Assembly (NCBI RefSeq): GCF_013002705.1
Contig: NZ_JABEND010000001.1
Coordinates: 186,001-250,000, forward strand
DNA length: 64,000 nt
Reading direction: 5' to 3'
Origin: Nakamurella aerolata
GTDB lineage: Bacteria; Actinomycetota; Actinomycetes; Mycobacteriales; Nakamurellaceae
Shown one piece after another: positions 20,407-30,572 of the stretch (the first letter of the stretch is position 1; each line of letters opens with the position of its first letter). Under the pieces are notes generated by a model. That model did not search any database. It saw only the letters and a program-made list of their open reading frames with translations, and was not told where the DNA came from. Both the position numbers and the translations under genes were made by a program.

Positions 20407-23400
20407 ATGGACGGTGTGATCGACGAGCGCCCACAGCAGCCGCTGATCGGCCGGGAGGCCGAACTCGCCGAGCTGCGGGCCGGGCTCGGTCTGCCGCCGG
20501 GAGCGGCCGATGCTGCGGCCGACGCCGAAGAACCGCGGCAACCGGGCACGGTGATCGTCGCGGGAGACGCCGGCGTCGGTAAGTCCCGCTTGTTGTCGGA
20601 ACTGGCGGCGCAGGTCAAGGTGGCCGGTGGCGAGGCGCTCGTCGGGCACTGTCTCGACCTGTCCGACGCGACCTCGCCGTACCTGCCGTTCGCCGAGATG
20701 CTCGGCCGCTGGATCCGCGAGCATCCGGAGCGCGCGGCCGACCTGCAGGCCAGGTATCCGGCGCTGGCGGCACTGACCGGGCAGGCGGCCAGCGCGGCCG
20801 CCGCCGGAGCGGACGTCCGCGACCAGCTGGTCGCCGTCATCACCGAACTCTCCGAGCCGGGCGAGCGGGGCGATCCCGCCACCGTGGTGCTGATCGAAGA
20901 CGCGCACTGGGCAGACCGGTCCACCCGCGACGTCATCGGTCTGCTGATGTCCCGCGGGTCGCGGCAGGCCCGGCTGGTGATCTCCTACCGCGCGGACGAC
21001 GTACACCGCCGGCACCCGCTGCGCGCCGCCCTCGCCGAGTGGTCGCGGCTGCCCGGCGTGCACCGGTTGGGGCTGAACCCGTTGCCGGACAAGGCGATTG
21101 TTGAGCTCGTCGGCAAGCTGCATCCCGCGTCGTTCCAACCGTCGGTGCTGGACCGGATCGTCGAGCGGGCGGCGGGCAACGCATTCTTCGCCGAGGAGTT
21201 GGTGGGCGCGGCGGGAGACGGCAGTACCGAGTTGCCGGACGATCTGGCCGCGTTGCTGCTGGTGCGGTTGGACCGGCTCGACGACAACGGCCGCCGGGTC
21301 GCGGTCGGGGTGGCCATCGGCGGCCACGGGGTCCGGCATGAGGTGCTCAGTGCCGCCGTCGGGCTGGACGAAACCGCGCTGGAGCAGGCGCTGCGCTCGG
21401 CGGTCGAACACCACCTGCTGGTACCGGTCGGCGCCGGTTACGGCTTCCGGCACGCGCTGCTGGCCGAGGCGGTGCTGGACGATGTGCTGCCCGGCGAGCG
21501 GCGGCGCTGGCACCAGGCCTTCCACGACGCGCTGCTCGGCATGTCCGCAGAGACCGTCGGCACCACGTACTGGGCCGAGCTGGCCAGGCATGCCCGCGCC
21601 GCCGGCCGGCCCGCCGCCGCCGTTCAAGCCGGGTTGCGCGCCGCCGACATGGCCTGTGAACTCGGTGGCCCCGACGAGGCCGCCAGGCAGTACCGGACCG
21701 TGCTCGCCTCCTTGCAGGAACATCCCGAGCTGGCTGCCGAGCTCGATCCGCGGGACGCCGACCGGGTGGCCATCACCGGCGACCTGATCGCCGCGCTGTC
21801 CACCGGCGGCGACGTACTCGCCGCCATCGGCACTGCCAAAGATCTGGTTACCGAGGTTTCCCAGGCGGGCAACCAGCGCGACAAGCTCAGGGCGATGACC
21901 CAACTCGCCGAGGCGGCGCTCGCCGAAGACTCTTGGCTCTCGTTCGTGACGGCGCGGGACGCGCTCGCCGAGGCGCCGGCCGATCTGCCCGACTCGCTGC
22001 GGGCCAGGCTGCTCAGCGTGCTGGCCCGCAGCCTGATGGGGTCGGGCAAGTACGCCGAAGCCCGCCGGCGCGCCGAGCAGGCTCTCGAGGTGGCCGAGCG
22101 GATCGGCCTTGGCGCTGTCGCCGGCGACGCGGCCACCACCCTCGCCCGGCTCAACGACTTCGAGGGCGTTTCCGGTGCCGTCGAAGACGCCGAACGCGAA
22201 TTCACCGCGATCATGACGAAAGCCCGTCGCGACAACCGGCAGGGCACCGAACTCCGCGCCGGGCATCACTTCGCGGGGGTCTACGCCCAGCGGGGCGACT
22301 GGCGCCGGGCCCAGCAACTGCACCAGCGCACCGCCGAACGAGCGCTTGAGCTGGGCCGGCCGTTCGGTCCGTGGGGGCTGGACTCCCGAGTGCTGGCCGC
22401 CAACGGCAGCTTTCAGCTGGGCGACTGGGACGCCGCGCTGCAGCTGGCGCAGGTTCCCGGTCAGGCACCACCCGCCGCCGCAGCGGCGCTCGAGGTCATT
22501 CGGCTGACTGTCGCCGCCGCTCGTGGCGGCGGCGAACAGCTGGCGCGTTCCGCGCTGGCCCGCAACCCCGGCCTGCCCGACGGCATGGTCGTGGTGATGA
22601 CCGGGTTCGCAGCCATCGATGCCCTTGGCGACGCCGGCGATCTGCCCGCCGCCACTGCCGGCCACGACGCGGTGGTTGCCCAACTCACCGAGGCCTGGGG
22701 CACGCCGTACTTTCCCGGGCGGGTCCGGTTGGCCGCGCTGCTCATCGGCCAGCAGGCCAGGCACGTGCCGGCGCTGCCCCGCAGGGAGTGGGCCGCGCAC
22801 CTGGAGCGGGCGCGGCAACTCGCCGACGACGCCGCCCGTGCTGCGGCATTCGATCCGGCGGCCGCCAGAACCACCAGCGTGCTGAACCCGACCCCGACCC
22901 GCGGCGGGCTGTTCTGGGGACCGGAGGGGCAGGCCTGGTCGGCCAGGGTGACGGCCGAGCTGCTGCGGTTGCGGTGGCAACTTGAGCCCGGCACCGTCAC
23001 CTCCGCCGCATTGACCTCAGCCTGGGAGACGACGGTGGCGTTGTTCGACGCGCTGCCGTACCCGTTCGAGCAGGCGCGCGCCAGGGCCCGCTGGGCTCAG
23101 GCACTGGCCGCCGCCGGCGACGAAGCCAAGGCCAGGGACCTTCGCGACGCTGCCCATGCGGTTGCCCTTGAGTTGTCGGCGGCGCCGCTGCTGGCCGAAC
23201 TACGGCGGCTGCCGGTCTCCGGCGGCCCGACGCGCCGTCGACGGGCCCGCTCCGCCGAGCCCGCGGCAGCCAAAGCGGCGTCCAGCGCCGCGACGACAAC
23301 CGGGCCAGGGCGGAACCCGGACGAGTCCGGCGCGCTGGGTGCCGACTTGACCGCAAGGGAACGCGAGGTGCTCGCCCTGCTCGCGCTCGGGCGCAGCAAC

Positions 23401-23532
23401 GGCGAGATCGGCAAGAGCCTGTTCATCTCGACCAAGACGGCGAGCGTGCACGTGTCGAACATTCTCGCCAAGCTCGGCGCCACCGGCCGCACCGAGGCCG
23501 CCGCGCTGGCCCGCGAGCATCAACTGGTCTGA
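20407..23532 (+). CDS. Large AAA-type LuxR (LAL-like) transcriptional regulator
   Basis: A 1041-residue regulator. The N-terminus starts LIGREAELAELRAGLG, with Walker A GDAGVGKSRLLSE at about residues 52-64 and Walker B VVLIEDAHWADRSTRD near 160. The middle 600 residues are TPR-like helices. The C-terminal 65 residues are a LuxR HTH: LTAREREVLALLALGRSNGEIGKSLF, then KTASVHVSNILAKLGATGR. The signal sensed is unknown. I chose ATG 20407; GTG 20416, preceded by CACAAT seven bases upstream, could be a leaderless alternative. It probably controls nearby or distant operons in response to a ligand with ATP hydrolysis. Confidence 0.88.
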   Translation: MDGVIDERPQQPLIGREAELAELRAGLGLPPGAADAAADAEEPRQPGTVIVAGDAGVGKSRLLSELAAQVKVAGGEALVGHCLDLSDATSPYLPFAEMLGRWIREHPERAADLQARYPALAALTGQAASAAAAGADVRDQLVAVITELSEPGERGDPATVVLIEDAHWADRSTRDVIGLLMSRGSRQARLVISYRADDVHRRHPLRAALAEWSRLPGVHRLGLNPLPDKAIVELVGKLHPASFQPSVLDRIVERAAGNAFFAEELVGAAGDGSTELPDDLAALLLVRLDRLDDNGRRVAVGVAIGGHGVRHEVLSAAVGLDETALEQALRSAVEHHLLVPVGAGYGFRHALLAEAVLDDVLPGERRRWHQAFHDALLGMSAETVGTTYWAELARHARAAGRPAAAVQAGLRAADMACELGGPDEAARQYRTVLASLQEHPELAAELDPRDADRVAITGDLIAALSTGGDVLAAIGTAKDLVTEVSQAGNQRDKLRAMTQLAEAALAEDSWLSFVTARDALAEAPADLPDSLRARLLSVLARSLMGSGKYAEARRRAEQALEVAERIGLGAVAGDAATTLARLNDFEGVSGAVEDAEREFTAIMTKARRDNRQGTELRAGHHFAGVYAQRGDWRRAQQLHQRTAERALELGRPFGPWGLDSRVLAANGSFQLGDWDAALQLAQVPGQAPPAAAAALEVIRLTVAAARGGGEQLARSALARNPGLPDGMVVVMTGFAAIDALGDAGDLPAATAGHDAVVAQLTEAWGTPYFPGRVRLAALLIGQQARHVPALPRREWAAHLERARQLADDAARAAAFDPAAARTTSVLNPTPTRGGLFWGPEGQAWSARVTAELLRLRWQLEPGTVTSAALTSAWETTVALFDALPYPFEQARARARWAQALAAAGDEAKARDLRDAAHAVALELSAAPLLAELRRLPVSGGPTRRRRARSAEPAAAKAASSAATTTGPGRNPDESGALGADLTAREREVLALLALGRSNGEIGKSLFISTKTASVHVSNILAKLGATGRTEAAALAREHQLV

Positions 23533-23553
23533 CCGGCCAGGTACACAGGAAGC

Positions 23554-24372
23554 ATGAGGGCCCGTCCGGCAGCTGTGACCGCGGCCGCATTGGTTGCGCT
23601 GGCCGTGCTGCTTGGCGCCTGCACGGCGAACCGGGCCACGCCCACTACCGGGGCGGCCTCAGCGCCCGCGACGTCCGACCAGGAGAGCCGAAACCCGATG
23701 TCTGCCAACGACTCCGCCGCAACCGGTGCCAGTCCGGCTGCCGGCCATAACTCCGCGCGGAGCGCCCGGCCGAGCGCGGATCCGAGCGCCGGCCAGGCGC
23801 TGCTCGCCGCTGCCGCCGCCGGGGATCTCGCCGGGGTGCGCGCCGCCCTGCAAGCCGGCGCACCCGTCGAGACGACGGACCAGCGCGGCCGCACCGCGCT
23901 GCTGCTCGCCGTCACCAACGATCACGTCGAGGTGGCCAAGGCTCTCGTCGCCGCCGGTGCGTCGCCCGATGCGGTGGACGATCAACAGGACACCCCGTGG
24001 CTGGTCACCGGTGTTACCGGCAGCGTGGCGATGGCCGAGGTGCTGCTGCCGGCAAACCCGGACCTGACACTGCGCAACAGGTACGGCGGGGTGTCGATCA
24101 TCCCGGCCAGCGAGCGGGGCCACGTCGACTACCTGCGGCGGGTGGTGCAGACCGACATCGACGTCAACCACGTCAATGACCTGGGCTGGACGGCGCTGCT
24201 GGAGGCGGTGATTCTCGGCGACGGCGGCCCGGAGCACCAGCAGATCGTCCAGATCCTGCTGGGCGCCGGAGCCGACCCGGCCATCGCCGACCGGGACGGC
24301 ACCACCGCCCTACAGCACGCCCGCAGCAGCGGCTACACCGAGATCGTTCGCATCCTGGAGGCGGCGGGCTGA
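23554..24372 (+). CDS. Ankyrin-repeat lipoprotein
   Basis: A 272-residue exported protein. Signal peptide residues 1-23 with lipobox LLGAC (Cys at about 23), then a 70-residue Ser/Ala/Thr-rich linker, then about five ankyrin repeats from residue 85 (AAAAGDLAGVRAALQAGAPVE, RGRTALLLAVTNDHVEVAKALVAAG and so on). It should be anchored to the outer face of the membrane and bind a protein partner. ATG 23554 has AGGAAG close upstream. It follows the LuxR gene by 21 bases, so probably the same transcript. Confidence 0.85.
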   Translation: MRARPAAVTAAALVALAVLLGACTANRATPTTGAASAPATSDQESRNPMSANDSAATGASPAAGHNSARSARPSADPSAGQALLAAAAAGDLAGVRAALQAGAPVETTDQRGRTALLLAVTNDHVEVAKALVAAGASPDAVDDQQDTPWLVTGVTGSVAMAEVLLPANPDLTLRNRYGGVSIIPASERGHVDYLRRVVQTDIDVNHVNDLGWTALLEAVILGDGGPEHQQIVQILLGAGADPAIADRDGTTALQHARSSGYTEIVRILEAAG

Positions 24373-24434
24373 CCCTGCCGAGCGGTCTGAGAGGCCGGCC
24401 GCGGCGGTCGGCGCACGGTGGTCTGTACGGATGG

Positions 24435-25373
24435 TCAAGACAGGGTGGTCAGCTCGTCGATGACACGGTGGCCGCGGTCGACCACGGCCGCGACCAGCGT
24501 GGGCCAGCGGTGCCGGACCGGCAGCTCGAGCATGTGCAGGATGTGCGCGGCGGTGAGCACCGCAGCCTGATCAGGGCCGACCGCATCCAGCAGCGCCGTC
24601 CACAGTCGGGCGCGGACCTCGGCCAGCTGCGGATCGGTGCAGGTGTACCAGACCAACGACGTGAGATCCGTTGCCCGAGTACCGCTTCCGGCGTTCCCGA
24701 TGTCGACCACCGCTACCACCGCACCGGCCCCGACCAACACATTGGTCGGCGTGGCGAGGTCGGCATGCACCATGTCGGGTGCCTGGGACGGAGCCGGGAC
24801 CCGCGCCGACAGTGCGCGCAGCCGCGCCACCAGCGCCGCGACGTCCGGGGAGTACTCCGGCAGGGTGGCGATGGACCGGCGCAGCCGTGTCTGCTCCGGC
24901 GTGTCGTCACCCCGGCCGGCGGTGAGCGGTGATCCGGTGGCAACGCGCCAGGCGTACCTCCAGTGGTCATACGGCTCGCTGGCCTGGCCGGCCTGCAACG
25001 CGATGACGCCCATCAGCTGCTCGATCAGCGGCGGGGTCAGGGCGGCAGCGGGCGCCGCATCGACCAACTCGGTCAGCTGCCACACGTGCCGGGCAGTGGC
25101 CCCGACGCCGAGCCACGCCGGGGTCGGATATCCGCGCTCGCGCATGTGCGCGGCCACCCGGTTGGCCCGCTGTGCTTGGGCGAACTGATCGGAGTGGGTC
25201 CGCGGCGCGGCCTTGAGCACGGCGGCCTGCCGGCCGTCCAGCACCACCCGCACGGCACCGCCATTGCTGCCGCCGGTGAGCCGGTCGACGGCGGCAACCG
25301 GGACGCCGACCACCCGCGTGACGTCGGCCAGCACCGCCGCGGGTAGCGGGTGCGCGGGGCGGCCTCGGTTCAT
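24435..25373 (-). CDS. Aminoglycoside phosphotransferase-like kinase of unknown substrate
   Basis: A 312-residue protein with the APH/choline-kinase fold: an N-lobe with TGGSNGGAVRVVLDGRQAAVLKAA (ATP-binding Lys), the catalytic loop HADLATPTNVLVG near residue 205 (His-x-Asp...Asn), and VVDIGNAGSGTRATDL as the metal-binding Asp motif. It probably phosphorylates a small molecule; substrate not predictable. ATG 25373 overlaps, as ATGA, the stop of a 16-codon upstream reading frame that has its own -10 element, so translation may be coupled to it. Convergent with the ankyrin gene. Confidence 0.75.
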   Translation of the reverse strand: MNRGRPAHPLPAAVLADVTRVVGVPVAAVDRLTGGSNGGAVRVVLDGRQAAVLKAAPRTHSDQFAQAQRANRVAAHMRERGYPTPAWLGVGATARHVWQLTELVDAAPAAALTPPLIEQLMGVIALQAGQASEPYDHWRYAWRVATGSPLTAGRGDDTPEQTRLRRSIATLPEYSPDVAALVARLRALSARVPAPSQAPDMVHADLATPTNVLVGAGAVVAVVDIGNAGSGTRATDLTSLVWYTCTDPQLAEVRARLWTALLDAVGPDQAAVLTAAHILHMLELPVRHRWPTLVAAVVDRGHRVIDELTTLS

Positions 25374-25420
25374 CGGTGCGCACCCAAGACCACGGCGCTG
25401 CCGGCCCGGTAGTCGGTCAC
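25370..25420 (-). CDS. Possible 16-residue leader peptide upstream of the phosphotransferase
   Basis: GTG 25420 reads MTDYRAGSAVVLGAHR then TGA, and the TGA overlaps the ATG of the phosphotransferase gene. TAGGCT at 25427-25432 (minus strand) ends six bases before the GTG, as in leaderless genes. Either a real coupled leader peptide, or the original N-terminus of the kinase cut off by a frameshift (the sequence continues sensibly into RPAHPLPAAVL). Confidence 0.4.
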   Translation of the reverse strand: MTDYRAGSAVVLGAHR

Positions 25421-25426
25421 CGCTCG

Positions 25427-25432
25427 AGCCTA
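25427..25432 (-). promoter_or_regulatory. -10 element for the phosphotransferase / leader peptide
   Basis: TAGGCT on the minus strand, six bases before the GTG at 25420. Fits a leaderless transcript starting at that codon. Confidence 0.4.
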
Positions 25433-25601
25433 TGCAGCGGCCGGACGGGCAACTCGCCAGGTTGTCTCTCGTCGGCATGACCACCGGTGTGGCCACCGCA
25501 GTGACGGCAGTGACCACCGGAGATGCCGCGCAGTGACCGGAGAGTGACCAAGGGCAACCCGGCAGCGGCGTTGACCGGCTAAATCGGTGGCGCACCGCCG
25601 G

Positions 25602-25607
25602 TAGCAT
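25602..25607 (+). promoter_or_regulatory. -10 element of the ABC-F gene
   Basis: TAGCAT at 25602-25607 lies eight bases before GTG 25616 and has no ribosome site after it, suggesting a very short or absent leader. Confidence 0.35.
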
Positions 25608-25615
25608 TGATGCAC

Positions 25616-27238
<1,623 letters not shown>

Positions 27239-27581
27239 GCCTGCTGCCGGCCCCGGCGTGTTGCCGACACCGCCGGCGGAATCAGACAAATTCGGCACCG
27301 AATGATGGCGGTCGGGCCGGTTGTGGCCGATGATGGATGGCAACCTCCGTCATCGATGTACTGACTCGAGGCGCCCCCCGGCAGCAGGCCGCGCCGGCGT
27401 TGCCCGTTCCGGGCGTCGTCCGCGTGACGCGCGGCCGCGCACACCCTGAAAGCACACGGGCCGGGGCGTCCGGCGTCGGTGCCAGCTGACGTGGGTGGGT
27501 AGAGCACGGCGCACCAGGGCAGCGGTCTGATCGGCCTGCTGACTGCCGCCGGCACCTGAATCATCACGAGGAAGGCACGCG
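27239..27581. other. Intergenic region between ABC-F and small HTH gene
   Basis: 343 bases with no coding frame that I believe. It ends in a good ribosome site (GAGGAAGG) for the HTH gene. I see only short GC-rich inverted repeats and no defined promoter or riboswitch. Confidence 0.5.
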
Positions 27582-27842
27582 ATGGCTTCAACCAAGAAGG
27601 CCACCAACGGGAAGCTGGGACGGGGCGTCCGCATCACGGGCACCGATCGCAGCGCGGTCACCGAAAGCATTCGCAAGCGATACGAGAGTGGCGAGAGCAT
27701 CCGCTCGCTGGCCTCCGACTTCGGCCGGTCGTACGGGTTCGTCCACCGGATCCTCACCGACGACGGTGTCGCCCTGCGCGGGCGCGGCGGCGCCACCCGC
27801 GGTCGGGGCAAGCTCGTTGAGGGAACCGTCGCCGTCCGCTGA
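27582..27842 (+). CDS. Small helix-turn-helix protein
   Basis: An 86-residue basic protein. The core SAVTESIRKRYESGESIRSLASDFGRSYGFVHRILTDDGVALRGRGGATRGRG is a well-conserved actinobacterial HTH domain, with the recognition helix around SYGFVHRILTD. Lys/Arg-rich at both ends. The corresponding mycobacterial gene (Rv1473A, from memory) also follows an ABC-F gene. ATG 27582 with GAGGAAGG nine bases upstream. The targets are not known. Confidence 0.85.
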   Translation: MASTKKATNGKLGRGVRITGTDRSAVTESIRKRYESGESIRSLASDFGRSYGFVHRILTDDGVALRGRGGATRGRGKLVEGTVAVR

Positions 27843-28174
27843 CCGGCCCCGTAACGATCCCGGCGCCCGCCCCGGTGACGTACCGGTGCCATCCCGGGAT
27901 CGCTCCATACGGCCATTCGCCAGGGCCCATCACCTGCACAGTTCGTCGGTGCCGTTGCCGGCGGCGGAGCTGCATCGCCGCGCAGCACCGGCGATCAGCG
28001 GTACCCATTGACGGTCATCCATCTCGGGTAATCCCGGGCACATCGCGGCGCCACCGCTCGGCGCGCGCCGCGGATTTCGGCCTGCCCCGCGCCGGCGCCA
28101 AAGGCGGGGGTTCTACGCTGACGCCAACGCGTCCGCGGGTTTCGCCCGCGCCTCACCAGAGTGCAGGAGTAGCC
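27843..28174. other. Intergenic region before the sugar ABC operon
   Basis: 332 bases. TACGCT at 28114-28119 could be a -10 element; a CGCGGG/CCCGCG hairpin with a TTTCG-type loop follows at 28134-28150, in what would be the leader. The ribosome site GGAG stands before ATG 28175. The rest shows nothing recognisable. Confidence 0.4.
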
Positions 28175-29605
28175 ATGTCAATGGGTCACAGTTCTTCGCG
28201 CAGGGCCAGCAGCCAGGAGCAGGCGGAAGCCGCGCGACCCGATGCCGGTGGCACCCGGTTGAACCGCCGTGCGTTCTTCGCGGTCGGTGGGTCGCTGGCG
28301 GCCGCCGGTCTGCTGGCTGCCTGTGGCGGTAACACCGGCCGGGGTGACGCCTCGACGACGTCCCAGCCGGGCACCGCGGCGGGCGGTGCCGGCACCAGCG
28401 GCGCCGGGACAAGCGGCCCGGCTGCGAGCGGCGCAGGTACCGGCGGCAGCAAGCCGACGCTGCAGCAGTGGTACCACCAGTACGGCGAAGAGGGCACCGA
28501 GGCCGCGGTGAAGCGCTACGCCGCCAGCTACCCGAACGCCACCGTCGAGGTCAGTTGGTTCCCCGGCGACTACGAGTCCAAGGCGGCTTCCGCGCTGCTC
28601 ACCTCCAGCCCGCCGGACGTCTTCGAGGGCGCCAACGGCCCCACCATCGACCAGATCCAGCAGGGCCTGGTGGCCGACCTGACCGACCTGCTCGGTGACG
28701 CCAAGAGCGACTTCAACCCGGCGATGCTGGAGCGGATGAGCTACGACGGCAAGGTCTGGGGCATCCCGGAGACCATCGACATGCAGCTGCTGGTGTACCG
28801 AAAGTCGTTGCTGGACAAGGCTGGTGTGAAGCCACCGACCTCGTTCGAGGAGCTGCGGGCGGCTGCCAAGGCGCTCACCCAGGGCAAGCAGAAGGGCCTA
28901 TTCGTCGGAAACGACGGGGGAGTCGGCACCCTGGTCGGCCCCTCGCTGTGGTCGGTCGGCGAAGACTACGTGACCGACGGCAAGGTCGGCTTCACCCCGG
29001 AGCAGGCCGGGCCGGCGCTGGCCGGGCTGCACACCCTGTTCACCTCGGGCAACCTGCTGCTCGGGGCGCCGACCGACTGGTCGGATCCGTCGGCGCTGAC
29101 CAACGGCCTGTGCGCCATGCAGTGGACCGGGCTGTGGAACTTCCCGCAGTTCCAGAAGGCGCTGGGTGACGACTTCGGGGTGGCCGCCTGGCCGGCATTC
29201 GCCGCCGGCGCCGGAAAGCCCAGCGTGCCGATCGGGGCGTACGGCTCTTGTGTCGCCGCGAAGGGCGCAAACGTCGACGCCGCCAAGGCTTTCGTGAAGT
29301 GGCTGTGGGTGGACAACACCGCCGATCAGCTGGATTTCGCGCAGAGCTACGGCTTCCATCTGCCGTCGAGGGAGTCGGTCGCGGCCAAGGCCGACAAGCT
29401 CAAGAGCGGGCAGGCGGCCGAAGCGCTGAAGATCTTCCAGACCGACGGTCACGCCCAGACGCCGATGCTGTGGACCTCCAAGTCGTCGACGGCGATGTCG
29501 GATGCCGCCACCCGGATCATCAAGGACGGCGCCGACGCCAAAGCCGAACTCGCCAAGGTGGTGGCGACCGTCGAGGCCGAGCTGAAGCGCGTCACCGCCA
29601 AGTAG
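28175..29605 (+). CDS. Sugar-type ABC transporter substrate-binding lipoprotein
   Basis: A 476-residue family 1 extracellular solute-binding protein. The N-terminus has a twin-arginine-like signal (RLNRRAFFAVGGSLAAAG) ending in the lipobox LLAAC near residue 49, then a 40-residue Gly/Thr/Ser-rich linker. The mature part has typical blocks: WYHQYGEEGTEAAVKRYAASYP, DVFEGANGPTIDQIQQG, and GKVWGIPETIDMQLLVYRKSLLDKAG. ATG 28175 has GGAG eight bases upstream. It is followed by two permease genes with 13- and -4-base spacing. Substrate not predictable; di- or oligosaccharides are likely by family. Confidence 0.9.
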   Translation: MSMGHSSSRRASSQEQAEAARPDAGGTRLNRRAFFAVGGSLAAAGLLAACGGNTGRGDASTTSQPGTAAGGAGTSGAGTSGPAASGAGTGGSKPTLQQWYHQYGEEGTEAAVKRYAASYPNATVEVSWFPGDYESKAASALLTSSPPDVFEGANGPTIDQIQQGLVADLTDLLGDAKSDFNPAMLERMSYDGKVWGIPETIDMQLLVYRKSLLDKAGVKPPTSFEELRAAAKALTQGKQKGLFVGNDGGVGTLVGPSLWSVGEDYVTDGKVGFTPEQAGPALAGLHTLFTSGNLLLGAPTDWSDPSALTNGLCAMQWTGLWNFPQFQKALGDDFGVAAWPAFAAGAGKPSVPIGAYGSCVAAKGANVDAAKAFVKWLWVDNTADQLDFAQSYGFHLPSRESVAAKADKLKSGQAAEALKIFQTDGHAQTPMLWTSKSSTAMSDAATRIIKDGADAKAELAKVVATVEAELKRVTAK

Positions 29606-29618
29606 GCGCTCGGTCTTG

Positions 29619-30572
29619 GTGAGCTCGGCTGCGGCACCAGCGGCGTCGCGTCCATGGTGGCGGGTGCTCGCCGGCAACCAGAACCGCAATCTGTGGTTCT
29701 GGGCGTTTGTCGGCCCGTTCTTCGTCGGGCTGCTGATCTTCGTCTACATCCCGATCCTGTGGAGCCTGTACCTGTCGTTCTTCGACGCCAGGAACACGGT
29801 CACCCCAACGGATTTCGTCGGCCTGCAGAACTACGCGACGATGCTGACGGATCCGAACTTCCTGTCCAGCCTCGGGACGTTCGCGTTGTTCGCGGTGTTC
29901 ATCGTCCCGGTGACGTTCGTGTTCAGCCTCGGCCTGGCGCTGGCGATCAACCGGACCCGGTGGTTCCAGGCGTTCTACCGCTCGGCGTTCTTCCTGCCCA
30001 CCGCGTGCAGCTACGTCGTCGCCTCGCTGGTGTGGAAGATGGCCATCTTCAACGGGTTGCCGTCCGGCCTGGCGAACACCGTGCTCAGCTGGTTCGGGAT
30101 CGGGAACATCGCTTGGCTGTCGATCACCGACCCGCCGTGGTACTGGCTGGTGCTGGTGACGCTGCGGCTGTGGTTGCAGGTCGGCTTCTACATGATCCTG
30201 TTCCTGGCCGGCCTGCAGCGGATCCCGCCGATCCTGTACGAGGCGGCGGCCATCGACGGCGCCAAGCCGGGCTGGCAGACGCTGCGCTACATCACGCTGC
30301 CGCAGCTGCGTGCCACCTCGGCGGCGGTGCTGGTGTTGTTGCTTATCAACGCTTTCCAGGCATTCGACGAGTTCTACAACACGCTGTCCAGCTTCGGCAG
30401 CTACCCGCCGTACGCCCGGCCGCCGCTGGTCTACCTGTACTTCATCGCCTTCGGCCGCGAGCAGAACCTCGGCCAGGGCTCGGCCGGCGCCATCATCCTG
30501 GCAGTGCTGGTCGGGCTTGTCACCATCCTGCAGCTGCGGTTCCTGCGGGAACGGGACGGAGCCCGCCGATGA
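29619..30572 (+). CDS. Sugar ABC transporter permease (MalF-type)
   Basis: A 317-residue integral membrane protein with six predicted segments, first at about residues 28-50 (FWAFVGPFFVGLLIFVYIPILW). The EAA loop that docks the ATPase reads YEAAAIDGAKPGWQTLRYITLP at about residues 205-228. It begins at GTG 29619 (TTG 29616 also possible), 13 bases after the binding protein. It overlaps the next permease by ATGA. Confidence 0.9.
   Translation: MSSAAAPAASRPWWRVLAGNQNRNLWFWAFVGPFFVGLLIFVYIPILWSLYLSFFDARNTVTPTDFVGLQNYATMLTDPNFLSSLGTFALFAVFIVPVTFVFSLGLALAINRTRWFQAFYRSAFFLPTACSYVVASLVWKMAIFNGLPSGLANTVLSWFGIGNIAWLSITDPPWYWLVLVTLRLWLQVGFYMILFLAGLQRIPPILYEAAAIDGAKPGWQTLRYITLPQLRATSAAVLVLLLINAFQAFDEFYNTLSSFGSYPPYARPPLVYLYFIAFGREQNLGQGSAGAIILAVLVGLVTILQLRFLRERDGARR

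Noticed and set aside
20077-22980. 967-codon minus-strand frame opposite the LuxR gene
   Set aside because: Antisense shadow of a high-GC gene; low-complexity Gly/Gln/Arg sequence and no ribosome site.
27875-28174. Extended N-terminus of the sugar-binding protein
   Set aside because: The frame is open for 100 codons upstream of ATG 28175 but has no signal-like or conserved sequence, and the ribosome site is at 28175.
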